64,000 bases of DNA from Clusia tigrina (taxonomy: Eukaryota > Arthropoda > Insecta > Diptera > Clusiidae). Shown in pieces: positions 45,501 through 57,690 of the stretch (its first letter is position 1; each line of letters begins with the position of its first letter). The notes under the pieces were generated by a model, which saw nothing but the letters and a program-made list of their open reading frames with translations, had not been told where the DNA came from and ran no database searches. Where the stretch lies: contig CAKKTE020000328.1 of assembly GCA_920105625.2 (NCBI GenBank), positions 1,922,001-1,986,000 on the forward strand, read 5' to 3'. A program made the position numbers and the translations under genes.

Positions 45501-46789
45501 GTATAGAAGTAAGCCCCATTTGAAGTTTTATCAGTGTGTGATTTGGGACTCAAGGGTAGCATAGCTTTGAGCGATAACTTAAATTGACAAGAGGCTCGAG
45601 TACTTTATTGTTACAAAATTTCAAGGTTTTACGACGCTCCAATAAAAAGTTACAAGCATTTGTATGTTGCAAAATTTGATAGGTGTAGGACGTACCGTAT
45701 AGAAGTTAGGGCCATTTGAAGTTTTATCAGTTTTTGATTTGGGACTCAAGGGTACCATGGCTTTGAGCGATAGCTTAAATTGACAAGAGGCTCGAGTACT
45801 TTATTATTACAAAATTTCAAGGTTTTACGACGCTCCAGTAAAAAGTTACAAGCATTTGTATGTTGCAAAATTTGATAGGTGTAGGACGTACTGTATAGAA
45901 GTTAGGGCCATTTGAAGTTTTATCAGTTTTTGATTTGGGACTCAAGGGTACCATAGCTTTGAGCGATAGCTTAAATTGACAAGAGGCTCGAGTACTTTAT
46001 TGTTACAAAATTTCAAGGTTTTATGACGCTACAGTAAAAAGTTACAAGCATTTGTATGTTGCAAACTTTGATAGGTGTAGGACGTACTGTATAGAAGTTA
46101 GGGCCATTTGAAGTTTTATCAGTGTTTGATTTGGGACTCAGGGGTAGCATAGCTTTGAGCGATGGCTTAAATTGACAAGAGGCTCGAGTACTTTATTGTT
46201 ACAAAATTTCAAGGTTTTATGAAGCTCCACTGAAAAGTTATAAGCATTTGTATGTTGCAAACTTTGATAGGTGTAGGACGCACCGTATAGAAGTTATGGC
46301 CATTTGAAGTTTTATCAGTGTTTGATTTGGGACTCAAGGGTAGCGTAGCTTTGAGCGATAGCTTAAATTGACAAGAGGCTCGAGTACTTTATTGTTACAA
46401 AATTTCAAGGTTTTATGAAGCTCCAGTAAAAAGTTACAAGCATTTGTATGTTGCAAACTTTGATAGGTGTAGGACCTACCGTATCGAAGTTAGGGCCATT
46501 TGAAGTTTTATCAGTGTTTGATTTGGGACTCAAGGGTAGCATAGCCTTGAGCGATAACTTAAATTGACAAGAGGCTCGAGTATTTTATTGTTACAAACTT
46601 TCAAGGTTTTATGACGCTCCAGTAAAAAGTTACAAGCATTTGTATGTTGCAAACTTTTATAGGTGTAGGTCGTACTGTCTAGAAGTTAGGGCCATTTGAA
46701 GGTTTATCAGTGTTTGATTTGGGACTCAAGGGTAGCACTGCTTTGAGCGATGGCTTAAATTGACAAGAGGCTCGAGTACTTTATTGTTA
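42540..46789 (+). repeat. 11-mer higher-order repeat, period 2125 bp, two copies plus a shorter 8-mer jump
   Basis: Copy 1 is 42540-44664 and copy 2 is 44665-46789. The period is 11x196 minus 31 because each copy includes one monomer with a 31-bp deletion giving TACAAAGTTACAAGC (43126 and 45251). A third deleted monomer at 46788 is 1537 bp further, which is 8x196-31. Other paired marks: GTAGGATGTA 42611/44736, CTCCACTGAA 44100/46225, AGCACTGC near 44592/46733. Few differences are seen, for example TTTATTTGGG/TTGATTTGGG near 42660/44785. Confidence 0.92.
43126..43140 (+). repeat. 31-bp deletion monomer (first of three)
   Basis: The sequence passes from TTGTTACAA straight to AGTTACAAGC. It removes 31 bp between two short direct repeats (ACAAAAGTT / AAAAAGTTACAAG) of the normal monomer, consistent with slippage or short-homology deletion. 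The same event is seen at 45251 and 46788, so it predates the 2125-bp duplication. Confidence 0.85.
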
Positions 46790-48109
46790 CAAAGTTACAA
46801 GCATTTGTATGTTGCAAACTTTGATAGGTGTAGGACGTACCGTATAGAAGTAAGCCCCATTTGAAGTTTTATCAGTGTTTGATTTGGGACTCAAGGGTAG
46901 CTTAGCTTTGAGCGATAACTTAAATTGACAAGAGGCTCGAGTACTTTATTATTACAAAATTTCAAGGTTTTACGACGCTCCAGTAAAAAGTTACAAGCAT
47001 TTGTATGTTGCAAACTTTGATAGGTGTAGGTCGTACTGTCTAGAAGTTAGGGCCATTTGAAGTTTTATCAGTGTTTGATGTGGGACTCAAGGGTAGCATA
47101 GCTTTGAGCGATAAGTTAAATTGACAAGATGCTCGAGTACTTTACTGTTAAAAAATTTCAAGGTTTTATGACGCTCCAGTAAAAAGTTAGAAGCATTTGT
47201 ATGTTGCAAACTTTGATAGGTGTAGGACGTACCGTATAGAAGTAAGCCCCATTTGAAGTTTTATCAGTGTTTGATTTGGGACGCAAGGGTAGCATAGCTT
47301 TGAGCGATAACTTAAATTGACAAGAGGCTCGAGAACTTTATTGTTACAAAATTTCAAGGTTTTACGACGCTCCAGTAAAAAGTTACAAGCATTTGTATGT
47401 TGCAAAATTTGATAGGTGTAGGACGTACCGTATAGAAGTTAGGGCCATTTGAAGTTTTATCAGTGTTTAATTTGGGACTCAAGGGTACCATAGCTTTGAG
47501 CGATAGCTTAAATTGACAAGAGGCTCGAGTACTTTATTGTTACAAAATTTCAAGGTTTTATGACGCTCCAATAAAAAGTTACAAGCATTTGTATGTTGCA
47601 AATTTTGATAGGTGTACGACGTACTGTATAGAAGTTAGGGCCATTTGAAGTTTTATCAGTGTTTGATTTGCGACTCAAGGGTAGCATAGCTTTGAGCGAT
47701 GGCTTAAATTGACAAGAGGCTCGAGTACTTTATTCTTACAAAATTTCAAGGTTTTTTGAAGCTCCAGTGAAAAGTTACAAGCATTTGTATGTTGCAAACT
47801 TTGATAGGTGTAGGACGCACCGTATAGAAGTTATGGCCATTTGAAGTTTTATCAGTGTTTGATTTGGGACTCAAGGGTAGCATAGCTTTGAGCGATAGCT
47901 TAAATTGACAAGAGGCTCGAGTACTTTATTGTTACAAAATATCAAAGTTTTATGAAGCTCCAGTAAAAAGTTACAAGCATTTGTATGTTGCAAGCTTTGA
48001 TAGGTGTAGGACATACCGTATAGAAGTTAGGGCCATTTGAAGTTTTATCAGTGTTTGATTTGGGACTCAAGGGTAGCATAGCTTTGAGCGATAACTTAAA
48101 TTGACAAGA

Positions 48110-50480
48110 GGCTCGAGTATTTTATTGTTACAAACTTTCAAGGTTTTATGACGCACCAGTAAAAAGTTACAAGCATTTGTATGTTGCAAATTTTGATAGG
48201 TGTAGGACGTACGGTATAGAAGTTAGGGCCATTTGAAGTTTTATCAGTGTTTGATTTGGGACTCAAGGGTAGCATAGCTTTGAGCGATAACTTAAATTGA
48301 CAAGATGCTCGAGTACTTTACTGTTAAAAAATTTCAAGGTTTTATGACGCTCCAGTAAAAAGTTACAAGCATTTGTATGTTGCAAACTTTTATAGGTGTA
48401 GGTCCTACTGTCTAGAAGTGAGGGCCATTTGAAGGTTTATCAGTGTTTGATTTGGGACTCAAGGGTAGCACTGCTTTGAGCGATGGCTTAAATTGACAAG
48501 AGACTCGAGTACTTTATTGTTACAAAATTTCAAGGTTTCATGACGCTCCAGTAAAAAGTTACAAGCATTTGTATGTTGCAAAACTTTGAAAGGTGTAGAA
48601 CGTACCGTATGGAAGTTAGGGCCATTTGAAGTTTTATCAGTGTTTGATTTGGGACTCAAGGGTAGCATAGCTTTGAGCGATAGCTTAAATTGACAAGAGG
48701 CTCGAGTACTTTATTGTTACAAAATTTCAGGGTCTTATGACGCTCCAGTAAAAAGTTACAAGCATTTGTATGTTGCAAACTTTGATAGGTGTAGGACGTA
48801 CCGTATAGAAGTTAGGGCCATTTGAATTTTTATCATTGTTTGATTTGGGACTCAAGGGTAGCATAGCTTTGAGCGATGGCTTAAATTGACAAGAGGCTCG
48901 AATACTTTATTGTTACAAAAGTTCAAGGTTTTATGACGCTCCAGTAAAAAGTTACAAGCATTTGTATGTTGCAAACTTTGATAGATGTAGGACGTACCGT
49001 ATAGAAGTAAGCGCCATTTGAAGTTTTATCAGTGTTTTATTTGGGACTCAAGGGTAGCATAGCTTTGAGCGATAACTTAAATTGACAAGAGGCTCGAGTA
49101 TTTTATTGTTACAAAATTTCAAGGTCTTATGACGCTCCAGTAAAAAGTGACAAGCATTTGTATGTTGCAAACTTTGATAGGTGTAGGACGTACCGTATAG
49201 AAGTTAGGGCCATTTGAAGTTTTATCATTGTTTCATTTGGGACTCAAGGGTAGCATAGCTTTGAGCGATGGCTTAAATTGACAAGAGGCTCGAGTACTTT
49301 ATTGTTACAAAATTTCAAGGTTTTATGACGCTGCAGTAAAAAGTTACAAGCATTTGTATGTTGCAAACTTTTATAGGTGTAGGACGTACCGTATAGAAGT
49401 AAGCCCCATTTGAAGTTTTATCAGTGTGTGATTTGGGACTCAAGGGTAGCATAGCTTTGAGCGATAACTTAAATTGACAAGAGGCTCGAGTACTTTATTG
49501 TTACAAAATTTCAAGGTTTTACGACGCTCCAATAAAAAGTTACAAGCATTTGTATGTTGCAAAATTTGATAGGTGTAGGACGTACCGTATAGAAGTTAGG
49601 GCCATTTGAAGTTTTATCAGTTTTTGATTTGGGACTCAAGGGTATCATAGCTTTGAGCGATAGCTTAAATTGACAAGAGGCTCGAGTACTTTATTGTTAC
49701 AAAATTTCAAGGTCTTATGACGCTCCAGTAAAAAGTTACAAGCATTTGTATGTTGCAAACTTTGATAGGTGTAGAACGTACCGTATAGAAGTAAGCCCCA
49801 TTTGAAGTTTTATCAGTGTTTGATTTGGGACTCAAGGGTAGCATAGCTTTGAGCGATAACTTAAATTGACAAGAGGCTCGAGTACTTTATTATTACAAAA
49901 TTTCAAGGTTTTACGACGCTCCAGTAAAAAGTTACAAGCATTTGTATGTTGCAAAATTTGATAGGTGTAGGACGTACTGTATAGAAGTTAGGGCCATTTG
50001 AAGTTTTATCAGTTTTTGATTTGGGACTCAAGGGTACCATAGCTTTGAGCGATAGCTTAAATTGACAAGAGGCTCGAGTACTTTATTGTTACACAATTTC
50101 AAGGTTTTATGACGCTACAGTAAAAAGTTACAAGCATTTGTATGTTGCAAACTTTGATAGGTGTAGGACGTACTGTATAGAAGTTAGGGCCATTTGAAGT
50201 TTTATCAGTGTTTGATTTGGGACTCAGGGGTAGCATAGCTTTGAGCGATGGCTTAAATTGACAAGAGGCTCGAGTACTTTATTGTTACAAAATTTCAAGG
50301 TTTTATGAAGCTCCACTGAAAAGTTATAAGCATTTGTATGTTGCAAACTTTGATAGGTGTAGGACGCACCGCATAGAAGTTATGGCCATTTGAAGTTTTA
50401 TCAGTGTTTGATTTGGGACTCAAGGGTAGCGTAGCTTTGAGCGATAGCTTAAATTGACAAGAGGCTCGAGTACTTTATTG
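48110..50480 (+). repeat. segment duplicated at 57519-59888 (offset about 9408, 48 monomers)
   Basis: CTGCTTTGAG 48471/57880 and TTTTATAGGTG 49373/58781 keep offsets of 9409 and 9408. The ordered states match across about 2.4 kb: GAGACTCGAG, TTTCATGACG, GTGTGTGATTTGGG, the ACGACGCTCCAATAAAAAG monomer, TTATTATTACAAAA, GACGCTACAG, CACTGAAAAG. The pair is separated by the two 16-mer copies and the 5-mer region. Confidence 0.85.
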
Positions 50481-53400
50481 TTACAAAATTTCAAGGTTTT
50501 ATGAAGCTCCAGTAAAAAGTTACAAGCATTTGTATGTTGCAAACTTTGATAGGTCTAGGACCTACCGTATCGAAGTTAGGGCCATTTGCAGTTTTATCAG
50601 TGTTTGATTTGGGACTCAAGGGTAGCATAGCCTTGAGCGATAACTTAAATTGACAAGCGGCTTGAGTACTTTATTGTTACAAAATTTGAAGGTTTTATGA
50701 CGCACCAGTAAAAAGTTACAAGCATTTGTATGTTGCAAATTTTGATAGGTGTATGACGTACCGTATAGAAGTAAGCGCCATTTGAAGTTTTCTCAGTGTT
50801 TGATTTGGGACTCAAGGGTAGCATAGCTTTGAGCGATAACTTAAATTGACAAGAGGCTCGAGTATTTTATTGTTACAAACTTTCAAGGTTTTATGACGCA
50901 CCAGTAAAAAGTTACAAGCATTTGTATGTTGCAAATTTTGATAAGTGTAGGACGTACGGTATAGAAGTTAGGGCCATTTGAAGTTTTATCAGTGTTTGAT
51001 TTGGGACTCAAGGGTAGCATAGCTTTGACCGATAACTTAAATTGACAAGAGGCTCGAGTATTTTATTGTTACAAACTTTCAAGGTTTTATGACGCTCCAG
51101 TAAAAAGTTACAAGCATTTGTATGTTGCAAACTTTTATAGGTGTAGGTCGTACTGTCTAGAAGTTAGGGCCATTTGAAGGTTTATCAGTGTTTGATTTGG
51201 GACTCAAGGGTAGCACTGCTTTGAGCGATGGCTTAAATTGACAAGAGGCTCGAGTACTTTATTGGTACAAAATTTCAAGGTTTCATGACGCTCCAGTAAA
51301 AAGTTACAAGCATTTGTATGTTGCAAACTTTGAAAGGTGTAGAACGTACCGTATAGAAGTTAGGGCCATTTGAAGTTTTATCAGTGTGTTATTTGGGACT
51401 CAAGGGCAGCATAGCTTTGAGCGATAGCTTAAATTGACAAGAGGCTCGAGTACTTTATTGTTACAAAATTTCAATGTCTTATGACGCTCCAGTAAAAACT
51501 TACAAGCATTTGTATGTTGCAAACTTTGATAGGTGTAGGACGTACCGTATAGAAGTAAGGTCCATTTGAAGTTTTATCATTGTTTGATTTGGGACTCAAG
51601 GGTAGCATAGCTTTGAGCGATGGCTTAAATTGACAAGAGGCTCGAATACTTTATTGTTACAAAAGTTCAAGGTTTTATGACGCTCCAGTAAAAAGTTACA
51701 AGCATTTGTATGTTGCAAACTTTGATAGGTGTAGGACGTACCGTATAGAAGTAAGCGCCATTTGAAGTTTTATCAGTTTTTGATTTGGGACTCAAGGGTA
51801 CCATAGCTTTGAGCGATAGCTTAAATTGACAAGAGGCTCGAGTATTTTATTGTTACAAACTTTCAAGGTTTTATGACGCACCAGTAAAAAGTTACAAGCA
51901 TTTGTATGTTGCAAATTTTGATAGGTGTAGGACGTACGGTATAGAAGTTAGGGCCATTTGAAGTTTTATCAGTGTTTGATTTGGGACTCAAGGGTAGCAT
52001 AGCTTTGAGCGATAACTTAAATTGACAAGATACACGAGTACTTTACTGTTAAAAAATTTCAAGGTTTTATGACGCTCCAGTAAAAAGTTACAAGCATTTG
52101 TATGTTGCAAACTTTTATAGGTGTAGGTCGTACTGTCTAGAAGTGAGGGCCATTTGAAGGTTTATCAGTGTTTGATTTGGGACTCAAGGGTAGCACTGCT
52201 TTGAGCGATGGCTTAAATTGACAAGAGACTCGAGTACTTTATTGTTACAAAATTTCAAGGTTTCATGACGCTCCAGTAAAAAGTTACAAGCATTTGTATG
52301 TTGCAAACTTTGAAAGGTGTAGGACGTACCGTATAGAAGTTAGGACCATTTGAAGTTTTATCATTGTTTCATTTGGGACTCAAGGGTAGCATAGCTTTGA
52401 GCGATGGCTTAAATTGACAAGAGGCTCGAGTACTTTATTGTTACAAAATTTCAAGTTTTTATGACGCTCCAGTAAAAAGTTACAAGCATTTGTATGTTGC
52501 AAACTTTTATAGGTGTAGGACGTACCGTATAGAAGTAAGCCCCATTTGAAGTTTTATCAGTGTGTGATTTGGGACTCAAGGGTAGCATAGCTTTGAGCGA
52601 TAACTTAAATTGACAAGAGGCTCGAGTACTTTATAGTTACAAAATTTCAAGGTTTTACGACGCTCCAATAAAAAGTTACAAGCATTTGTATGTTGCAAAA
52701 TTTGATAGGTGTAGGACGTACCGTATAGAAGTTAGGGCCATTTGAAGTTTTATCAGTTTTTGATTTGGGACTCAAGGGTACCATAGCTTTGAGCGATAGC
52801 TTAAATTGACAAGAGGCTCAAGTACTTTATTGTTACAAAATTTCAAGGTCTTATGACGCTCCAGTAAAAAGTTACAAGCATTTGTATGTTGCAAACTTTG
52901 ATAGGTGTAGAACGTACCGTATAGAAGTAAGCCCCATTTGAAGTTTTATCAGGGTTTGATTTGGGACTCAAGGGTAGCATAGCTTTGAGCGATAACTTAA
53001 ATTGACAAGAGGCTCGAGTACTTTATTATTACAAAATTTCAAGGTTTTACGACGCTCCAGTAAAAAGTTACAAGCATTTGTATGTTGCAAAATTTGATAG
53101 GTGTAGGACGTACTGTATAGAAGTTAGGGCCATTTGAAGTTTTATCAGTTTTTGATTTGGGACTCAAGGGTACCATAGCTTTGAGCGATAGCTTAAATTG
53201 ACAAGAGGCTCGAGTACTTTATTGTTACAAAATTTCAAGGTTTTATGACGCTACAGTAAAAAGTTACAAGCATTTGTATGTTGCAAACTTTGATAGGTGT
53301 AGGACGTACTGTATAGAAGTTAGGGCCATTTGAAGTTTTATAAGTGTTTGATTTGGGACTCAGGGGTAGCATAGCTTTGAGCGATGGCTTAAATTGACAA

Positions 53401-54981
53401 GAGGCTCGAGTACTTTATTGTTACAAAATTTCAAGGTTTTATGAAGCTCCACTGAAAAGTTATAAGCATTTGTATGTTGCAAACTTTGATAGGTGTAGGA
53501 CGCACCGTATAGAAGTTATGGCCATTTGAAGTTTTATCAGTGTTTGATTTGGGAGTCAAGGGTAGCGTAGCTTTGAGCGATAGCTTAAATTGACAAGAGG
53601 CTCGAGTACTTTATTGTTACAAAATTTCAAGGTTTTATGAAGCGCCAGTAAAAAATTACAAGCATTTGTATGTTGCAAGCTTTGATAGGTGTAGGACCTA
53701 CCGTATCGAAGTTAGGGCCATTTGAAGTTTTATCAGTGTTTGATTTGGGACTCAAGGGTAGCATAGCCTTGAGCGATAACTTAAATTGACAAGCGGCTTG
53801 ACTACTTTATTGTTACAAAATTTGAAGGTTTTATGACGCACCAGTAAAAAGTTACAAGCATTTGTATGTTGCAAATTTTGATAGGTGTAGGACGTACCGT
53901 ATAGAAGTAAGCGCCATTTGAAGTTTTATCAGTGTTTGATTTGGGACTCAAGGGTAGCATAGCTTTGAGCGATAACTTAAATTGACAAGAGGCTCGAGTA
54001 TTTTATTGTTACAAACTTTCAAGGTTTTATGACGCACCAGTAAAAAGTTACAAGCATTTGTATGTTGCAAATTTTGATAGGTGTAGGACGTACGGTATAG
54101 AAGTTAGTGCCATTTGAAGTTTTATCAGTGTTTGATTTGGGACTCAAGGGCAGCATAGCTTTGACCGATAACTTAAATTGACAAGAGGCTCGAGTATTTT
54201 ATTGTTACAAACTTTCAAGGTTTTATGACGCTCCAGTAAAAAGTTACAAGCATTTGTATGTTGCAAACTTTTATAGGTGTAGGTCGTACTGTCTAGAAGT
54301 TAGGGCCATTTGAAGGTTTATCAGTGTTTGATTTGGGACTCAAGGGTAGCACTGCTTTGAGCGATGGCGTAAATTGACAAGAGGCTCGAGTACTTTATTG
54401 GTACAAAATTTCAAGGTTTCATGACGCTCCAGTAAAAAGTTACAAGCATTTGTATGTTGCAAACTTTGAAAGGTGTAGAACGTACCGTATAGAAGTTAGG
54501 GCCATTTGAAGTTTTATCAGTGTGTTATTTGGGACTCAAGGGTAGCATAGCTTTGAGCGATAGCTTAAATTGACAAGAGGCACGAGTACTTTATTGTTAC
54601 AAAATTTCAAGGTCTTATGACGCTCCAGTAAAAAGTTACAAGCATTTGTATGTTGCAAACTTTGATAGGTGTAGGACGTACCGTATAGAAGTAAGGGCCA
54701 TTTGAAGTTTTATCATTGTTTGATTTGGGACTCAAGGGTAGCATAGCTTTGAGCGATGGCTTAAATTGACAAGAGGCTCGAATACTTTATTGTTACAAAA
54801 GTTCAAGGTTTTATGACGCTCCAGTAAAAAGTTACAAGCATTTGTATGTTGCAAACTTTGATAGATGTAGGACGTACCGTATAGAAGTAAGCGCCATTTG
54901 AAGTTTTATCAGTTTTTGATTTGGGACTCAAGGGTACCATAGCTTTGAGCGATAGCTTAAATTGACAAGAGGCTCGAGTAC
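49140..54981 (+). repeat. 16-mer spaced duplication, offset 3136 bp
   Basis: The block 49140-51845 recurs at 52276-54981 at exactly 16x196: TTTTATAGGTG 49373/52509, CTCCACTGAA 50311/53447, and GGTACAAAATTTC near 51265/54401. The 430 bp between them (51846-52275) belong to another variant order (TACACGAG, GAAGTGAGGG), so the duplication is not strictly head-to-tail. Confidence 0.88.
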
Positions 54982-55603
54982 TTTATTGTTACAAAATTTC
55001 AAGGTTTTATGAAGCTCCAGTAAAAAGTTACAAGCATTTGTATGTTGCAAACTTTGATAGGTGTAGGACCTACCGTATCGAAGTTAGGGCCATTTGAAGT
55101 TTTATCAGTGTTTGATTTGGGACTCAAGGGTAGCATAGCCTTGAGCGATAACTTAAATTGACAAGCGGCTTGAGTACTTTATTGTTACAAAATTTGAAGC
55201 TTTTATGACGCACCAGTAAAAAGTTACAAGCATTTGTATGTTGCAAACTTTGATAGATGTAGGACGTACCGTATAGAAGTAAGCGCCATTTGAAGTTTTA
55301 TCAGTTTTTGATTTGGGACTCAAGGGTACCATAGCTTTGAGCGATAGCTTAAATTGACAAGAGGCTCGAGTACTTTATTGTTACAAAATTTCAAGGTTTT
55401 ATGAAGCACCAGTAAAAAGTTACAAGCATTTGTATGTTGCAAACTTTGATAGGTGTGGGACCTACCGTATCGAAGTTAGGGCCATTTGAAGTTTTATCAG
55501 TGTTTGATTTGGGACTCAAGGGTAGCATAGCCTTGAGCGATAACTTAAATTGACAAGCGGCTTGAGTACTTTATTGTTACAAAATTTGAAGCTTTTATGA
55601 CGC
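54820..55603 (+). repeat. dimer tandem duplication, period 392 bp
   Basis: Two monomers (GATAGATG/AAGCGCC/GGTACC, then GAAGC-CCAG/CCTACCGTATCG/AAGCGGC) are repeated once. The mark AATTTGAAGC is at 55191 and 55583. Differences are minimal, such as AAGCTCCAG/AAGCACCAG and GTAGGACC/GTGGGACC. Confidence 0.87.
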
Positions 55604-55734
55604 ACCAGTAAAAAGTTACAAGCATTTGTATGTTGCAAATTTTGATAGGTGTAGGACGTACCGTATAGAAGTAAGCGCCATTTGAAGTTTTATCAGTGTT
55701 TGATTTGGGACTCAAGGGTAGCATAGCTTTGAGC

Positions 55735-57690
55735 GATAACTTAAATTGACAAGAGGCTCGAGTATTTTATTGTTACAAACTTTCAAGGTTTTATGACGCA
55801 CCAGTAAAAAGTTACAAGCATTTGTATGTTGCAAATTTTGATAGGTGTAGGACGTACGGTATAGAAGTTAGGGCCATTTGAAGTTTTATCAGTGTTTGAT
55901 TTGGGACTCAAGGGTAGCATAGCTTTGACCGATAACTTAAATTGACAAGAGGCTCGAGTATTTTATTGTTACAAACTTTCAAGGTTTTATGACGCTCCAG
56001 TAAAAAGTTATAAGCATTTGTATGTTGCAAACTTTTATAGGTGTAGGTCGTACTGTCTAGAAGTTAGGGCCATTTGAAGGTTTATCAGTGTTTGATTTGG
56101 GACTCAAGGGTAGCACTGCTTTGAGCGATGGCTTAAATTGACAAGAGGCTCGAGTACTTTATTGGTACAAAATTTCAAGGTCTTATGACGCTCCAGTAAA
56201 AAGTTACAAGCATTTGTATGTTGCAAACTTTGATAGGTGTAGGACGTACCGTATAGAAGTAAGGGCCATTTGAAGTTTTATCATTGTTTTATTTGGGACT
56301 CAAGGGTAGCATAGCTTTGAGCGATGGCTTAAATTGACAAGAGGCTCGAATACTTTATTGTTACAAAAGTTCAAGGTTTTATGACGCTCCAGTAAAAAGT
56401 TACAAGCATTTGTATGTTGCAAACTTTGATAGATGTAGGACGTACCGTATAGAAGTAAGCGCCATTTGAAGTTTTATCAGTTTTTGATTTGGGACTCAAG
56501 GGTACCATAGCTTTGAGCGATAGCTTAAATTGACAAGAGGCTCGAGTATTTTATTGTTACAAACTTTCAAGGTTTTATGACGCACCAGAAAAAAGTTACA
56601 AGCATTTGTATGTTGCAAATTTTGATAGGTGTAGGACGTACGGTATAGAAGTTAGGGCCATTTGAAGTTTTATCAGTGTTTGATTTGGGACTCAAGGGTA
56701 GCATAGCTTTGACCGATAACTTAAATTGACAAGAGGCTCGAGTATTTTATTGTTACAAACTTTCAAGGTTTTATGACGCACCAGTAAAAAGTTACAAGCA
56801 TTTGTATGTTGCAAATTTTGATAGGTGTAGGACGTACGGTATAGAAGTTAGGGCCATTTGAAGTTTTATCAGTGTTTGATTTGGGACTCAAGGGTAGCAT
56901 AGCTTTGACCGATAACTTAAATTGACAAGAGGCTCGAGTATTTTATTGTTACAAACTTTCAAGGTTTTATGACGCTCCAGTAAAAAGTTATAAGCATTTG
57001 TATGTTGCAAACTTTTATAGGTGTAGGTCGTACTGTCTAGAAGTTAGGGCCATTTGAAGGTTTATCAGTGTTTGATTTGGGACTCAAGGGTAGCACTGCT
57101 TTGAGCGATGGCTTAAATTGACAAGAGGCTCGAGTACTTTATTGGTACAAAATTTCAAGGTCTTATGACGCTCCAGTAAAAAGTTACAAGCATTTGTATG
57201 TTGCAAACTTTGATAGGTGTAGGACGTACCGTATAGAAGTAAGGGCCATTTGAAGTTTTATCATTGTTTTATTTGGGACTCAAGGGTAGCATAGCTTTGA
57301 GCGATGGCTTAAATTGACAAGAGGCTCGAATACTTTATTGTTACAAAAGTTCAAGGTTTTATGACGCTCCAGTAAAAAGTTACAAGCATTTGTATGTTGC
57401 AAACTTTGATAGATGTAGGACGTACCGTATAGAAGTAAGCGCCATTTGAAGTTTTATCAGTTTTTGATTTGGGACTCAAGGGTACCATAGCTTTGAGCGA
57501 TAGCTTAAATTGACAAGAGGCTCGAGTATTTTATTGTTACAAACTTTCAAGGTTTTATGACGCACCAGAAAAAAGTTACAAGCATTTGTATGTTGCAAAT
57601 TTTGATAGGTGTAGGACGTACGGTATAGAAGTTAGGGCCATTTGAAGTTTTATCAGTGTTTGATTTGGGACTCAAGGGTAGCATAGCTTT
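55735..57690 (+). repeat. 5-mer higher-order repeat, period 980 bp, two tandem copies
   Basis: Copy 1 is 55735-56714 and copy 2 is 56715-57690. AGCTTTGACC at 55921/56901, ATTGGTACAA at 56161/57141 and the CGCACCAGAAAAAAG monomer near 56580/57560 are all exactly 980 = 5x196 apart. I see almost no differences, so it is very young. Confidence 0.92.
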
